From: an uncultured Burkholderiales bacterium
Lineage (GTDB): Bacteria; Pseudomonadota; Gammaproteobacteria; Burkholderiales; Burkholderiaceae_C
DNA: 64,000 bases
Reading direction: 5' to 3'
NCBI GenBank assembly: GCA_943908475.1
Contig: CALTTG010000006.1
Span: forward strand, 55,246 to 119,245
Shown here: positions 51,443 to 59,800 of the stretch, piece by piece
How the letters are laid out: each line of letters begins with the position of its first letter
Position numbering within the stretch: the first letter of the stretch is position 1
The notes under the pieces: model-generated
The model's database searches: none
What the model was told of the DNA's origin: nothing
Seen by the model: only the letters and a program-made list of their open reading frames with translations
Made by a program: the position numbers and the translations under genes

Positions 51443-52690
51443 GTGGACGGCCCCTGTTTGTTGATGCATCACGCGGCCGGTATTGCCACCATGACAGCCA
51501 CTACCAGCGTCGGGGTCGTCACCCCGCAAACCATTCAGTTCGCCACCCCACTGCCGCTCAAGAGCGGTGCGGTCTTGCGCGACTATCACTTGATGTTCGA
51601 GACCTATGGTCAGCTCAATGCCGACCGCAGCAATGCCGTGCTGGTTTGCCACGCCCTCAATGCGTCGCACCACGTGGCGGGGCTGCATGCCGACGTCAAC
51701 GGACAGCCCATTCCCAAATCAGAAGGCTGGTGGGACAACTTGATCGGCCCGGGCAAGCCGCTGGACACCCGCAAATTCTTTGTGATTTGCGTGAACAACC
51801 CAGGCTCTTGTTTCGGCTCCACCGGCCCCATGCACATCAACCCCGCCACCGGGCGCATTTATGGTGCGAGCTTTCCGGTCGTCACGGTGGAAGATTGGGT
51901 CAACGCCCAAGCCCGGGTGATCGAAGCGTTGGGCATTGAACAATTGGCCGCGGTCGTGGGTGGCAGCCTGGGCGGCATGCAGGCCTTGAGCTGGACCCTG
52001 CAGTACCCCGAACGGGTTCGCCATTGCGTGGCCGTGGCCACCGCCCCGAACCTCTCGGCCCAAAACATCGCGTTCAACGAGGTGGCTCGCCGCGCCATCG
52101 TCACCGATCCAGATTTCCACGGTGGCAACTTCTACGCCCACGGTGTGGTGCCGCGCCGGGGCTTGCGCGTGGCCCGCATGATCGGGCACATCACCTACCT
52201 GTCAGACGACGTGATGGCCAGCAAGTTCGGCCGTGACCTGGTGGGCCGCGATCGCTTCGCCGAGCCCAACTACAGCACCCAGGACATCGAGTTCCAGGTT
52301 GAAAGCTACCTGCGCTACCAGGGTGACAAGTTCAGCGACTACTTCGACGCCAACACCTACCTGCTGATCACCCGCGCCCTGGACTACTTCGACCCGGCCC
52401 GGGCGCACCAGGGCAACCTGAGCGCGGCCATGGCCCAGGCCCTGGCCAAGTTCCTGGTGGTGAGCTTCACCACCGATTGGCGGTTTTCACCGGCCCGCTC
52501 TCGGGAGGTGGTCAAAGCCTTGCTCGACAACGGCCGCGAGGTGTCGTATGCCGAAATCGACGCGCCTCATGGTCACGATGCCTTCTTGCTGGACGACCCG
52601 CGGTATCACGGTGTGATGAAGGCTTACTTCGAACGCATGGCGGCCGAGCTGCCTCGCGCAATGCCCTCTGTGGCGACGGAGGCCGCGTGA
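51443..52690 (+). CDS. metX: Homoserine O-acyltransferase MetX
   Basis: Acylates homoserine (succinyl- or acetyl-CoA donor) for methionine synthesis. Alpha/beta hydrolase fold; nucleophile in GGSLGG (Ser175 counting from GTG 51443; 159 from ATG 51491), Asp in TTDWRFSPARS, His in APHGHDAF. Burkholderiales MetX proteins are commonly succinyltransferases (MetXS), so the donor is not fixed here. I chose GTG 51443 because the riboswitch-controlled AGAGGG lies four bases before it and no ribosome site precedes ATG 51491; the conserved domain starts at QTIQFATPLPL in both. Start ATG 51491 (399 residues) is the conventional alternative. Four-base overlap with metW. Confidence 0.93.
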   Translation: MDGPCLLMHHAAGIATMTATTSVGVVTPQTIQFATPLPLKSGAVLRDYHLMFETYGQLNADRSNAVLVCHALNASHHVAGLHADVNGQPIPKSEGWWDNLIGPGKPLDTRKFFVICVNNPGSCFGSTGPMHINPATGRIYGASFPVVTVEDWVNAQARVIEALGIEQLAAVVGGSLGGMQALSWTLQYPERVRHCVAVATAPNLSAQNIAFNEVARRAIVTDPDFHGGNFYAHGVVPRRGLRVARMIGHITYLSDDVMASKFGRDLVGRDRFAEPNYSTQDIEFQVESYLRYQGDKFSDYFDANTYLLITRALDYFDPARAHQGNLSAAMAQALAKFLVVSFTTDWRFSPARSREVVKALLDNGREVSYAEIDAPHGHDAFLLDDPRYHGVMKAYFERMAAELPRAMPSVATEAA

Positions 52691-53292
52691 TCGAACACGA
52701 CAACCCATTCACGCACCAGGCACGCCTGGCACGCATTGCTGAGCTGGTGCCCGAGGGATCGCGAGTGCTGGACCTCGGCTGCGGCAACGGCGAGCTGTTG
52801 GCCTTGCTTCGCGACCAACGCCGGTGCACGGGCTATGGCATTGAACTCGATGACCAGAAGGTCATGGAGTGCGTGCAGCGCGGGGTCAACGTCATCCAGC
52901 GGAACCTGGAAGAAGGGCTGAGCCTGTTCGAGGACAACACCTTCGATGTGGTGCTCCAGCTCGACACGCTCCAGAACCTGCGCAACACCGAAGCCATGCT
53001 GCAAGAGACAGCGCGCGTGGGCCGCATGGGGGTGGTGAGCTTCCCCAACTTCGCGCATTGGCCCCACCGACTCAGCGTGCTCAAGGGGCGCATGCCCGTG
53101 AGCAAAAGCCTGCCCTACCAGTGGTACGACACGCCCAACATTCGGGTGGCCACCTTCCGGGACTTCGACACCCTGGCTCGCAAGAATGGCCTGAAGGTGG
53201 TGGAGTCGTTTGGCCTGCACGAGGGGCGTGAGATCCGTCGCTGGCCCAACCTGCGCGCCAGCACGGCCGTCTTCCAATTCGCACGCGGCTGA
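52687..53292 (+). CDS. metW: Methionine biosynthesis protein MetW
   Basis: A 201-residue methyltransferase-like protein that works with MetX in homoserine acylation in several proteobacteria. SAM-type glycine loop VLDLGCGNGELLALL (about residues 25-40), GIELDDQKVMECV, LQLDTLQNL, then VSFPNFAHWPHRLSVLKGRMPVSKSLPYQWYDTPNI, quoted here only as the stretch ending at YDTPNIR, which is the MetW signature. GTG 52687 overlaps the metX stop (GTGA). Co-controlled by the riboswitch ahead of metX. Confidence 0.93.
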   Translation: MIEHDNPFTHQARLARIAELVPEGSRVLDLGCGNGELLALLRDQRRCTGYGIELDDQKVMECVQRGVNVIQRNLEEGLSLFEDNTFDVVLQLDTLQNLRNTEAMLQETARVGRMGVVSFPNFAHWPHRLSVLKGRMPVSKSLPYQWYDTPNIRVATFRDFDTLARKNGLKVVESFGLHEGREIRRWPNLRASTAVFQFARG

Positions 53293-53306
53293 CATCACCC
53301 ACAATC

Positions 53307-53328
53307 TCTTCGCGAAATTTCGCGAAGA
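53307..53328. repeat. Perfect 22-bp palindrome
   Basis: Half site TCTTCGCGAAA repeated in inverse with no spacer, just after metW and before the terminator; no T-run of its own. Could extend the 3' hairpin of metW mRNA or be a protein site. Confidence 0.6.
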
Positions 53329-53333
53329 AGCAA

Positions 53334-53361
53334 TAAAAAAGCGCCCCGAAGGGCGCTTTTG
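53334..53361. terminator. Bidirectional terminator between metW and porin 1
   Basis: Stem GCGCCC/GGGCGC with CGAA loop, six A on the left (T on the minus strand, for the porin) and TTTT on the right (for metW). Confidence 0.88.
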
Positions 53362-53379
53362 CATTCAGATCAATGAAGA

Positions 53380-54399
53380 TCAGAAGTTGTGCTTGATGCC
53401 CACGGCGAAGGAGTTGGCACCCTTCACAGCGGTCAGCTTTTCGTTGGTGAACACGGCGTACACGTCAGTGCGCTTGCTGATCATGTGGTCGTAGCCCAGC
53501 GAGAAGATGGTGTCCTTGGTGCCACCGTTCTTGGTCTTGTACTGACCATAGGAAGCCAACACGGTGCCAGCAGCCGTCACGGGAACCGAAGCGCCCACTT
53601 GGAAGATGGTTTCGTCAGCAGCCACTTCGTTGTTCACGGCGGTGTACTGACCGAAAGCCTTGGCCACGCCGAAATCGTACGAAGCGCCCACGGCGGTGAC
53701 TTTTTGGTCCTTCACGAAGGCCGAGGCAGCGCTTTGCTGGTCGTCAGCGTCCATGTAAGCCACGGCTGCGCTGAAGGCACCGGCGTTGTACGACGCACCG
53801 ACGGTGGTGCTGTTCTTGGCGCCAGCGGCCGAAGTTTCCTTCGGGGTCACTTGCACGTTGGCAGCGAAACCAGCGATGGTGGGGGTTTCATAGGTGATGG
53901 AGTTCACCCAGCCGGTGTCCACGCCCAGGGCGGCACCCTTGGCGTTGCCCAGCGAGCCCAGGCTGTAGTAGTGACGCATCGTGGGCGAGAAGCCCATGGA
54001 GCTGCCGAAGGGGTTGTAGGTGTAGCCGTAGGTGAACAGGGCGTTGTCGTACTGACCCAGGGCGACCTTACCGAAGCCACCGCTCAGGGCGACGTTCGAA
54101 CCGCGGCCCCAGAATTGGCCGGCGTTGTTGGGCACGTAGGCACCGTTGTCGGTGGCCAGGAAGGTTTCCAGCACGAACTCAGCCTTCAGGCCGCCACCCA
54201 GGTCTTCCGAACCCGAGAAGCCCAGGAAGCTGGTCATCATCTGGCCAGAGTCAACCTTGGTGACCGACTTGCTGCCGGCAGTCGCAGTCTTGAACGAGCC
54301 GACCGTGGCTTCCACCGAACCGTACAGCTTGACTTGAGCTTGGGCTGCAGCAGCCAGGGCCAACAGGGCAGCACCGGCAACAATCTTCTTAGCGAACAT
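53380..54399 (-). CDS. Porin, tandem copy 1
   Basis: A 339-residue outer-membrane porin: signal peptide (MFAKKIVAGAALLALAAAAQAQ, cut after AQA), first strand VKLYGSVEATVGSF, constriction-loop patch FGKVALGQYDNALFTYGY, and a terminal strand ending VGIKHNF with the canonical C-terminal Phe. AGGAGA lies seven bases before ATG 54399. First in the 3'-most position of three tandem porins; its terminator is shared with metW. Likely a general diffusion porin; regulation not visible. Confidence 0.94.
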   Translation of the reverse strand: MFAKKIVAGAALLALAAAAQAQVKLYGSVEATVGSFKTATAGSKSVTKVDSGQMMTSFLGFSGSEDLGGGLKAEFVLETFLATDNGAYVPNNAGQFWGRGSNVALSGGFGKVALGQYDNALFTYGYTYNPFGSSMGFSPTMRHYYSLGSLGNAKGAALGVDTGWVNSITYETPTIAGFAANVQVTPKETSAAGAKNSTTVGASYNAGAFSAAVAYMDADDQQSAASAFVKDQKVTAVGASYDFGVAKAFGQYTAVNNEVAADETIFQVGASVPVTAAGTVLASYGQYKTKNGGTKDTIFSLGYDHMISKRTDVYAVFTNEKLTAVKGANSFAVGIKHNF

Positions 54400-54548
54400 G
54401 CAATTTCTCCTAGCAGTGAGATGAAAGTTCAGTGACAACCCTTGGTTGCAGTGGGGTGTCGCTGAGGCGGATTCTGGTTGGAAATGCATGCAACTGGCGG
54501 GCCAGCTTGTGTAAACAGGCTCTGAATGGGGGATGCCGGCCGCCAAAA

Positions 54549-54566
54549 CGTTGCCTTCAGGCAACG
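54549..54566. other. Hairpin CGTTGCC-TTCA-GGCAACG
   Basis: Perfect seven-base stem in the gap between porins 1 and 2, about 30 bases from the porin 2 terminator. No T-run. Confidence 0.45.
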
Positions 54567-54596
54567 GATTCACCCAAAACGTCGCAAAAAGGCAAC

Positions 54597-54620
54597 AAAA
54601 AAGCGCCCCGAAGGGCGCTT
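54597..54620 (-). terminator. Terminator of porin 2
   Basis: Same GCGCCC-CGAA-GGGCGC hairpin as the porin 1 terminator, followed on the minus strand by six T; starts 28 bases after the porin 2 stop. Confidence 0.9.
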
Positions 54621-54648
54621 TGGATCATTTCAGCAACAGCTGAGTCGA

Positions 54649-55617
54649 TCAGAAGGCGTGACGCACACCCACGGCGAAGGTGTTGGCCGACTTCACACCC
54701 TTTTCCTTGGTGTTGTTCAGGCCGACGTAGGCGCCAGTGCGCTTGCTGATGGCGTGGTCATAGGCCAGCGAGATTTCGGTGGTCTTTTGACCCGACACGC
54801 CGTCGTTCTTCAGTTGACCGAAGGAGGCCAGCACAGTGCCAGCGGCGGTCACGGGAGCCGAAGCGCCCACTTGGAAGAACTTCTCGGTGGCGGTTTGACC
54901 GTCAGCCTTGCCTTGACCGTATTGGGCGAAAGCCTTGGCCACGCCGAAGTCGTAGCTGGCGTTCAGTTCCCAACGTTGGGTGTCGGTGGTGGCGGTCATG
55001 GCGCGGTCTTCGTAGACCACAGCAGCGGCCAGGGGGCCAGCGGTGTACGACAGTTGAAGGCCGACGTCAGCGTCGGTGCCGGCGACTTCGCTCAGGCCAG
55101 CTTGCACAGCAGCCGAGAAACCAGCCAGGTTGGGCGAGGTGTAGGTGATGCTGTTGTCGTAGTTGCTGTTGGTCGTGTTGACGCTGGTGCCGCCCAGGCT
55201 GGCAGCCAGGTTGGAGGTCGAGAACACGCCGGAATCGCCGAAGGGGTTGAAGGCGCTGTTGGTCAGGTAAGCCAGCGAGCGCACGTTGCCCAGGGTGACG
55301 GTGCCGAAGTCGCCTTGCAGGCCGATGGCGCTGGTGCGGGCCCAGAAGGTGGCGCCGGAGGCAGAGCCCACGTCAGCACCGATGTCGCTTTCCAGCTTGA
55401 AGAAAGCCTTCAGGCCAGCGCCCAGGTCTTCTTGGCCCTTGAAGCCGATGAAGCTGCCGCGCAGGGAGCCGGACTCAACCTTGGTGGCGGTCTTGGTGCC
55501 GGGTTCCTTGAAGGAGCCGACCGACAGGTCCAGGTTGCCGTACAGGTTCACTTGAGCCTGAGCAGAGATGGCGGCCAGCAGAGCGGCAGCGGCGACAGCA
55601 GATTTCTTCGAGAACAT
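54649..55617 (-). CDS. Porin, tandem copy 2
   Basis: A 322-residue porin with signal peptide (MFSKKSAVAAAALLAAISAQAQ), first strand VNLYGNLDLSVGSF, FGTVTLGNVRSLAYLTNSAFNPFGDSG in the loop area, and terminal strand VGVRHAF ending in Phe. GAGGAAAA precedes ATG 55617. Clearly paralogous to the neighbours on either side. Position between two independent terminators means it has its own promoter in 55618-55781. Confidence 0.94.
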   Translation of the reverse strand: MFSKKSAVAAAALLAAISAQAQVNLYGNLDLSVGSFKEPGTKTATKVESGSLRGSFIGFKGQEDLGAGLKAFFKLESDIGADVGSASGATFWARTSAIGLQGDFGTVTLGNVRSLAYLTNSAFNPFGDSGVFSTSNLAASLGGTSVNTTNSNYDNSITYTSPNLAGFSAAVQAGLSEVAGTDADVGLQLSYTAGPLAAAVVYEDRAMTATTDTQRWELNASYDFGVAKAFAQYGQGKADGQTATEKFFQVGASAPVTAAGTVLASFGQLKNDGVSGQKTTEISLAYDHAISKRTGAYVGLNNTKEKGVKSANTFAVGVRHAF

Positions 55618-55781
55618 GTGTTTTTCCTCACGAAAGGTCGAAACGGGGTGAGCGCAATGTAGCCAAGAAAGGCGGGCAAACCAGGTAAACGGATGCAAAG
55701 GCACCCCAAGGTGGGGCGTCATTCGCACCTTTTTGTCACATTGATGCAACAAAACGGTGCAGACATGCTGCCTTTGGGCAA

Positions 55782-55805
55782 CAAAAAACGCCCCGAAGGG
55801 CGTTT
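55782..55805 (-). terminator. Terminator of porin 3
   Basis: Stem ACGCCC/GGGCGT, CGAA loop, and six T on the minus strand; variant of the hairpins after porins 1 and 2. Confidence 0.88.
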
Positions 55806-55828
55806 CCGCACGAACGTTCGTTCGGAGC

Positions 55829-56950
55829 TCAGTAGCGGTGCCGCACGCCCACGCCAATCGAGTTGCCCGCATCGAACGAGCGTGACGTCAGATCGACCTG
55901 CTCGTAGATCCAGTCGGCATACACATCGGTGCGCTTGCTGAACGCGTGGTTGTAGCCCAGCACGAACATGCGATGGGTCAGTTGCAGGGGCTTATTTTTC
56001 AGCAGGCCGAAGGCCGCCTGCGCAGTCCCCATCTCAGAGATGGGTGCAGATACGCCCACTTGCTGGTAGTTGCTGCGAATCGTTTCGCCACCGCGCTCCA
56101 CTTTGGCTTGTCCCAGCTGCCCGTAGACGCGGGCATAAGTGGCGTCGTAAGCGGCCCCCGCCACCCAGGAGTCTTGGCGCATGGACGGTGATGCTGGGAG
56201 ACCGGACTTGATCGACTGGAAGGCAAAACCGGAGTCCATGTCTTCGCCGTCGTAACGGACCGACAGCCCCAGGTTGAAGCCATTCGGATCCGACTCCTTC
56301 ATGCCCCACTGCAGTGCAGCCGACACCCCTTCCAGGTCCAGCATGGAGGGGGTGGTGTAGGTGAGGCTGTTGCTCCACGACGGATTGATCATCGCATTGC
56401 GGGCCTTGACGCGATTGGCCGACGACACGCCATCGAGCTCCATCCGGTAGGTGTAGAGGTCTTGCAACGGCGAGTTGGCCAGCAGCAGGGCCACAGAGGG
56501 TCCGTAGACCGCTTCACCAAACGGTGAAAACGCGGTCAAGGTGTCGAAAAACACCGTGCGCGAGCGCCCCAGCCACAAGGTGCCCCAATCGGACGAGGTC
56601 ACCCCAACGCGGGCATTGCGGCCCCAGAACTGATCGTTGTCGACACGGCCGACGTCCCCCGCCAGGGCGGCTTCCAGCTGGAACATCACCTTCGCACCGG
56701 CGCCCAGGTCTTCGTGCCCACGGAACCCGAGGTGACTTTCGCTGCGCCCCGATGCGGCCACTTCGGTCAACCGACGCTGGTCTGGCTGAATGGGGTTGAG
56801 GTTGCCGCCATTGCTCACGTAGCTGCGCTGGTAGCTGCCCAAATTGAGGTCGAGCGTGCCATAGAGCTGCGCTTCGGCAGCCACACTGGCGCCGGAGACG
56901 GCAAGCATGCCCAGCAGGGCCAAAGCGGGCTTGATCATGTGCTGATGCAT
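55829..56950 (-). CDS. Porin, tandem copy 3
   Basis: A 373-residue porin, longer than its two neighbours. Signal peptide ends SGASVAAEA; first strand QLYGTLDLNLGSYQRSY, loop TLWLGRSRTVFFDTLTAFSPFGEA, and last strand VGVRHRY with a terminal Tyr in place of Phe, which BamA also accepts. ATG 56950 was chosen, with an inner ATG at 56938 as alternative; AAAGAA is the only weak ribosome site. Sequence is more diverged than between copies 1 and 2. Confidence 0.92.
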   Translation of the reverse strand: MHQHMIKPALALLGMLAVSGASVAAEAQLYGTLDLNLGSYQRSYVSNGGNLNPIQPDQRRLTEVAASGRSESHLGFRGHEDLGAGAKVMFQLEAALAGDVGRVDNDQFWGRNARVGVTSSDWGTLWLGRSRTVFFDTLTAFSPFGEAVYGPSVALLLANSPLQDLYTYRMELDGVSSANRVKARNAMINPSWSNSLTYTTPSMLDLEGVSAALQWGMKESDPNGFNLGLSVRYDGEDMDSGFAFQSIKSGLPASPSMRQDSWVAGAAYDATYARVYGQLGQAKVERGGETIRSNYQQVGVSAPISEMGTAQAAFGLLKNKPLQLTHRMFVLGYNHAFSKRTDVYADWIYEQVDLTSRSFDAGNSIGVGVRHRY

Positions 56951-57086
56951 GAAGGGTTCTTTCGGATGTTCTTCCACAGATGCCATTGTCGGAGAAACCA
57001 CCCCCGCCCGCAGCCTGTGAGAACCCCAAGCCAGGGTGTGCGATGCGGCATCGCTGCAACAAGGCCGACTCGATCAGGCCACCCTG

Positions 57087-58922
57087 TCAGCCCTGCAAGA
57101 CGGCCAGGATTTCAGCGCCATACGCCTGCAAGCGCTTGGCCCCCACTCCGCTGATGCCGCCCAGCTCAGCCATGGTCTGTGGACTGATTCGGGCCATTTC
57201 GGCCAATGTGGCGTCGTGAAACACCACGTAGGCGGGCAAGTTGTGCGATTTGGCGACGCTGGCGCGCCAGGCCTTCAGCGCGGTCAGGCGCTCGCGCGAC
57301 AAGGGGTCGAGTGATTGAGACAGGGCATCGGAGGCCTTGCGCTGAGGCGTGCGGCGTGGGGCGTCGGTCGACACCTTGAGGATGAGGGTGACGTCGCCCT
57401 TGAGCACCGGGCGGGCACTGTCGGTGAGGGTGAGCGTGTTGAACTCGCCCTCGGCCACCACGTGACCCAAGGCCACCAGCTGCCGCAACACGGCGCGCCA
57501 CTGGTTTTCAGACAAGTCGTTGCCGATGCCAAAGGTGCTCAGACTGTGGTGTCCGTACTGGTCGACCTTGTCGGTGCGACGACCGCGCAGGACATCGATC
57601 AAATGGCCTGCGCCGAAACGCTGGCGGCCGTGCTGCCAGAACCGATAGATGCCGGAGAGCATCTTGCGAGCGGCCTCGGTGGCGTCCCAGGTGGCCGGCG
57701 GGCTCAGGCAGTTGTCGCAGTTGCCACAGGGCTGACTGGCCTCGCCGAAATAAGCCAACAGGCGCACCCGTCGGCAATCATGGGCCTCGGCCAGGGCCAG
57801 CAAGGCGTCCAGCTTGTGGCGCTGCACCCGCTTGAACTCGTCATGGGCCGGGCTGTCGTCGATGAGTCGCCGCTGCTGAACCACATCGGCCAGCCCGTAC
57901 GCGAGCCAGGCCTCGGCATCGGCCCCATCGCGGCCTGCACGCCCGGTTTCTTGGTAGTAGGCCTCGATGTTTTTGGGCAAATCGAGGTGGGCCACAAAGC
58001 GCACGTCGGGTTTGTCGATGCCCATGCCGAACGCGATGGTGGCCACCATGATGATGGCGTCCTCGCGCAGGAATCGGTCTTGGTGGTGCTGACGCAGGCT
58101 GGCCTCCAGGCCCGCGTGGTAGGGCAAGGCCGTCAAACCCTGCTGGCTGAGCCAGGTGGCCGTTTCCTCCACCTTGCGACGGGATTGGCAATACACCACC
58201 CCGGCTTCGCCCAGGTGGTCGTCTTGGATGAAGCGCAGCAGTTGCGCACGGGGGTTGTCCTTCTCGACCAGGGTGTAGCGGATGTTCGGTCGGTCAAAGC
58301 TGCTGACGAACAACCGGGCCTCTTGCAGCTGCAGGCGCTCGATGATGTCGGCACGGGTGTGCTCATCGGCCGTGGCGGTCAGGGCGATGCGGGGGACCTG
58401 GGGGAAGCGCTCGTGCAGGATCTGCAGGTCGAGGTAGTCTTCCCGAAAATCATGCCCCCACTGGCTGACGCAATGGGCCTCATCGATGGCGAACAGGCTC
58501 AGCAGGCCTTTGTCCTGGAGGTGGTCGAGCTGGGCCAGGAAACGGGGGGTGGTCAGGCGCTCGGGCGCCACATAGACCAGCACGGTGCGGCCACTCATCA
58601 TGTCGCGCTCGACCCGCTGCACGTCGTCGTAGCTGAGGGTGCTGTTGAGGAAGGTGGCGGGCACCCCCACTTCGTCGAGCGCGCCCACCTGGTCGTGCAT
58701 CAGCGCAATCAACGGTGACACGACGATGGTCACCCCCTGCCCACGGCGGTGGCGCTCAATGGCCGGGATCTGGTAACACAGGCTCTTGCCGCCGCCGGTG
58801 GGCATCAGCACCAAGGCATCACCGCCCTGCCCCACGTGCTCGACGATGTCCTGCTGGTGCCCCCGGAACGCCGGATAGCCGAACACCTCTTGGAGGATGG
58901 ACAAGGCGGTGGACTCAGGCAT
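57087..58922 (-). CDS. recQ: ATP-dependent DNA helicase RecQ
   Basis: 3'-5' helicase of the RecF pathway. 611 residues: Walker A PTGGGKSLCYQ (about 41-52), DEAH box AIDEAHCVSQWGHDFR, helicase C-terminal domain to YYQETGRAGRDG, zinc site with C-x16-C-x2-C-x2-C-like spacing (CRRV...CGNCDNC), winged-helix RQC domain and HRDC domain (RLTALKAWRASVAKSHNLPAYVVF, quoted up to RASVA). Complete and of normal length. The ATG is 268 bases from the divergent ssb gene. Confidence 0.96.
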   Translation of the reverse strand: MPESTALSILQEVFGYPAFRGHQQDIVEHVGQGGDALVLMPTGGGKSLCYQIPAIERHRRGQGVTIVVSPLIALMHDQVGALDEVGVPATFLNSTLSYDDVQRVERDMMSGRTVLVYVAPERLTTPRFLAQLDHLQDKGLLSLFAIDEAHCVSQWGHDFREDYLDLQILHERFPQVPRIALTATADEHTRADIIERLQLQEARLFVSSFDRPNIRYTLVEKDNPRAQLLRFIQDDHLGEAGVVYCQSRRKVEETATWLSQQGLTALPYHAGLEASLRQHHQDRFLREDAIIMVATIAFGMGIDKPDVRFVAHLDLPKNIEAYYQETGRAGRDGADAEAWLAYGLADVVQQRRLIDDSPAHDEFKRVQRHKLDALLALAEAHDCRRVRLLAYFGEASQPCGNCDNCLSPPATWDATEAARKMLSGIYRFWQHGRQRFGAGHLIDVLRGRRTDKVDQYGHHSLSTFGIGNDLSENQWRAVLRQLVALGHVVAEGEFNTLTLTDSARPVLKGDVTLILKVSTDAPRRTPQRKASDALSQSLDPLSRERLTALKAWRASVAKSHNLPAYVVFHDATLAEMARISPQTMAELGGISGVGAKRLQAYGAEILAVLQG

Positions 58923-58960
58923 GGATGGCAGGGGCTCTCGGGAAGCGGTGCAGGCCGATC

Positions 58961-58984
58961 AGGCCTGTGAGGCCTGTGAGGCCT
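58961..58984. repeat. Short tandem repeat, 9-bp unit AGGCCTGTG
   Basis: 2.7 copies, giving three AGGCCT hexamers at nine-base steps, in the recQ-ssb divergent region (58923-59190), which otherwise shows no gene. Confidence 0.7.
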
Positions 58985-59190
58985 ATCGTTTGGGGCGCGC
59001 GCAAGGTCGCGCCCGCGCATTGTGCCGCGCAATGGGTGAGGCGACACCCCGCTTCGGTGGGCCAGGCGCCTCCACCCTGTGGGGGTGTTGCGCGGGACCG
59101 CTGAGGCGATAATGGCCGTCGCGGATGTCCTCATCAGCACCCCAAGCAACGAAACGCTTTTAACTAACCATCGAACATTGAGGAACGGCC

Positions 59191-59718
59191 ATGGCCTCCA
59201 TCAACAAAGTCATCATCATCGGCAACCTCGGTCGCGACCCCGAAGTGCGTTACACCCCCAACGGCGCCGCCGTGTGCAACGTTTCCGTGGCCACCACCCG
59301 CAACTGGAAAGACAAGAACAGTGGCGACAAGGTGGAAGAAACCGAATGGCACCGCGTGGTGTTTTATGACCGCTTGGCCGAAATCGCCGGCGAGTACCTG
59401 AAAAAAGGCCGCTCGGTGTACGTGGAAGGCCGCCTGAAAACCCGCAAGTGGCAAGACAAAGACGGCAAAGACAACTACACCACTGAAATCGTGGCCGAGC
59501 AAATGCAACTGCTGGGTGGCCGCGAAGGCGGTGGCGGCGGTGGCAGCAGCTACGGCGGCGCCCAAGGTGGTGGCGAAGACGGCGGCTACAGCCGCGAAGC
59601 CGCCGAACCCATGAGCCGTCCCGCAGCACGCCCGGCATCGCGTCCGGCCCCTGCGCCCGCCCCGGCGCCCAAGTCGTCGACCGGGTTCGATGACATGGAT
59701 GACGACATTCCGTTTTAA
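59191..59718 (+). CDS. ssb: Single-stranded DNA-binding protein
   Basis: Coats single-stranded DNA and recruits replication and repair enzymes. The 175 residues comprise an OB fold (1-110: ASINKVIIIGNLGRDPEVRY, VATTRNWKDKNSG, TEWHRVVFYDRLAEIAGEYL, GRLKTRKWQDKDG), a Gly-rich then Ala/Pro-rich linker, and the acidic tail DMDDDIPF that binds partner proteins, RecQ among them. GAGGA lies eight bases before ATG 59191. A strong terminator follows. Confidence 0.97.
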   Translation: MASINKVIIIGNLGRDPEVRYTPNGAAVCNVSVATTRNWKDKNSGDKVEETEWHRVVFYDRLAEIAGEYLKKGRSVYVEGRLKTRKWQDKDGKDNYTTEIVAEQMQLLGGREGGGGGGSSYGGAQGGGEDGGYSREAAEPMSRPAARPASRPAPAPAPAPKSSTGFDDMDDDIPF

Positions 59719-59748
59719 GTCGACAGCCCTGTTTGCGGCGTGAACGCA

Positions 59749-59781
59749 ACGCCCGAGGTGGTCGTCGCCTCGGGCGTTTTT
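59749..59781 (+). terminator. Terminator of ssb
   Basis: Ten-base stem ACGCCCGAGG/CCTCGGGCGT, nine-base loop, then TTTTTCTTT. Confidence 0.92.
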
Positions 59782-59800
59782 CTTTATGCAGTGGCCGCTT

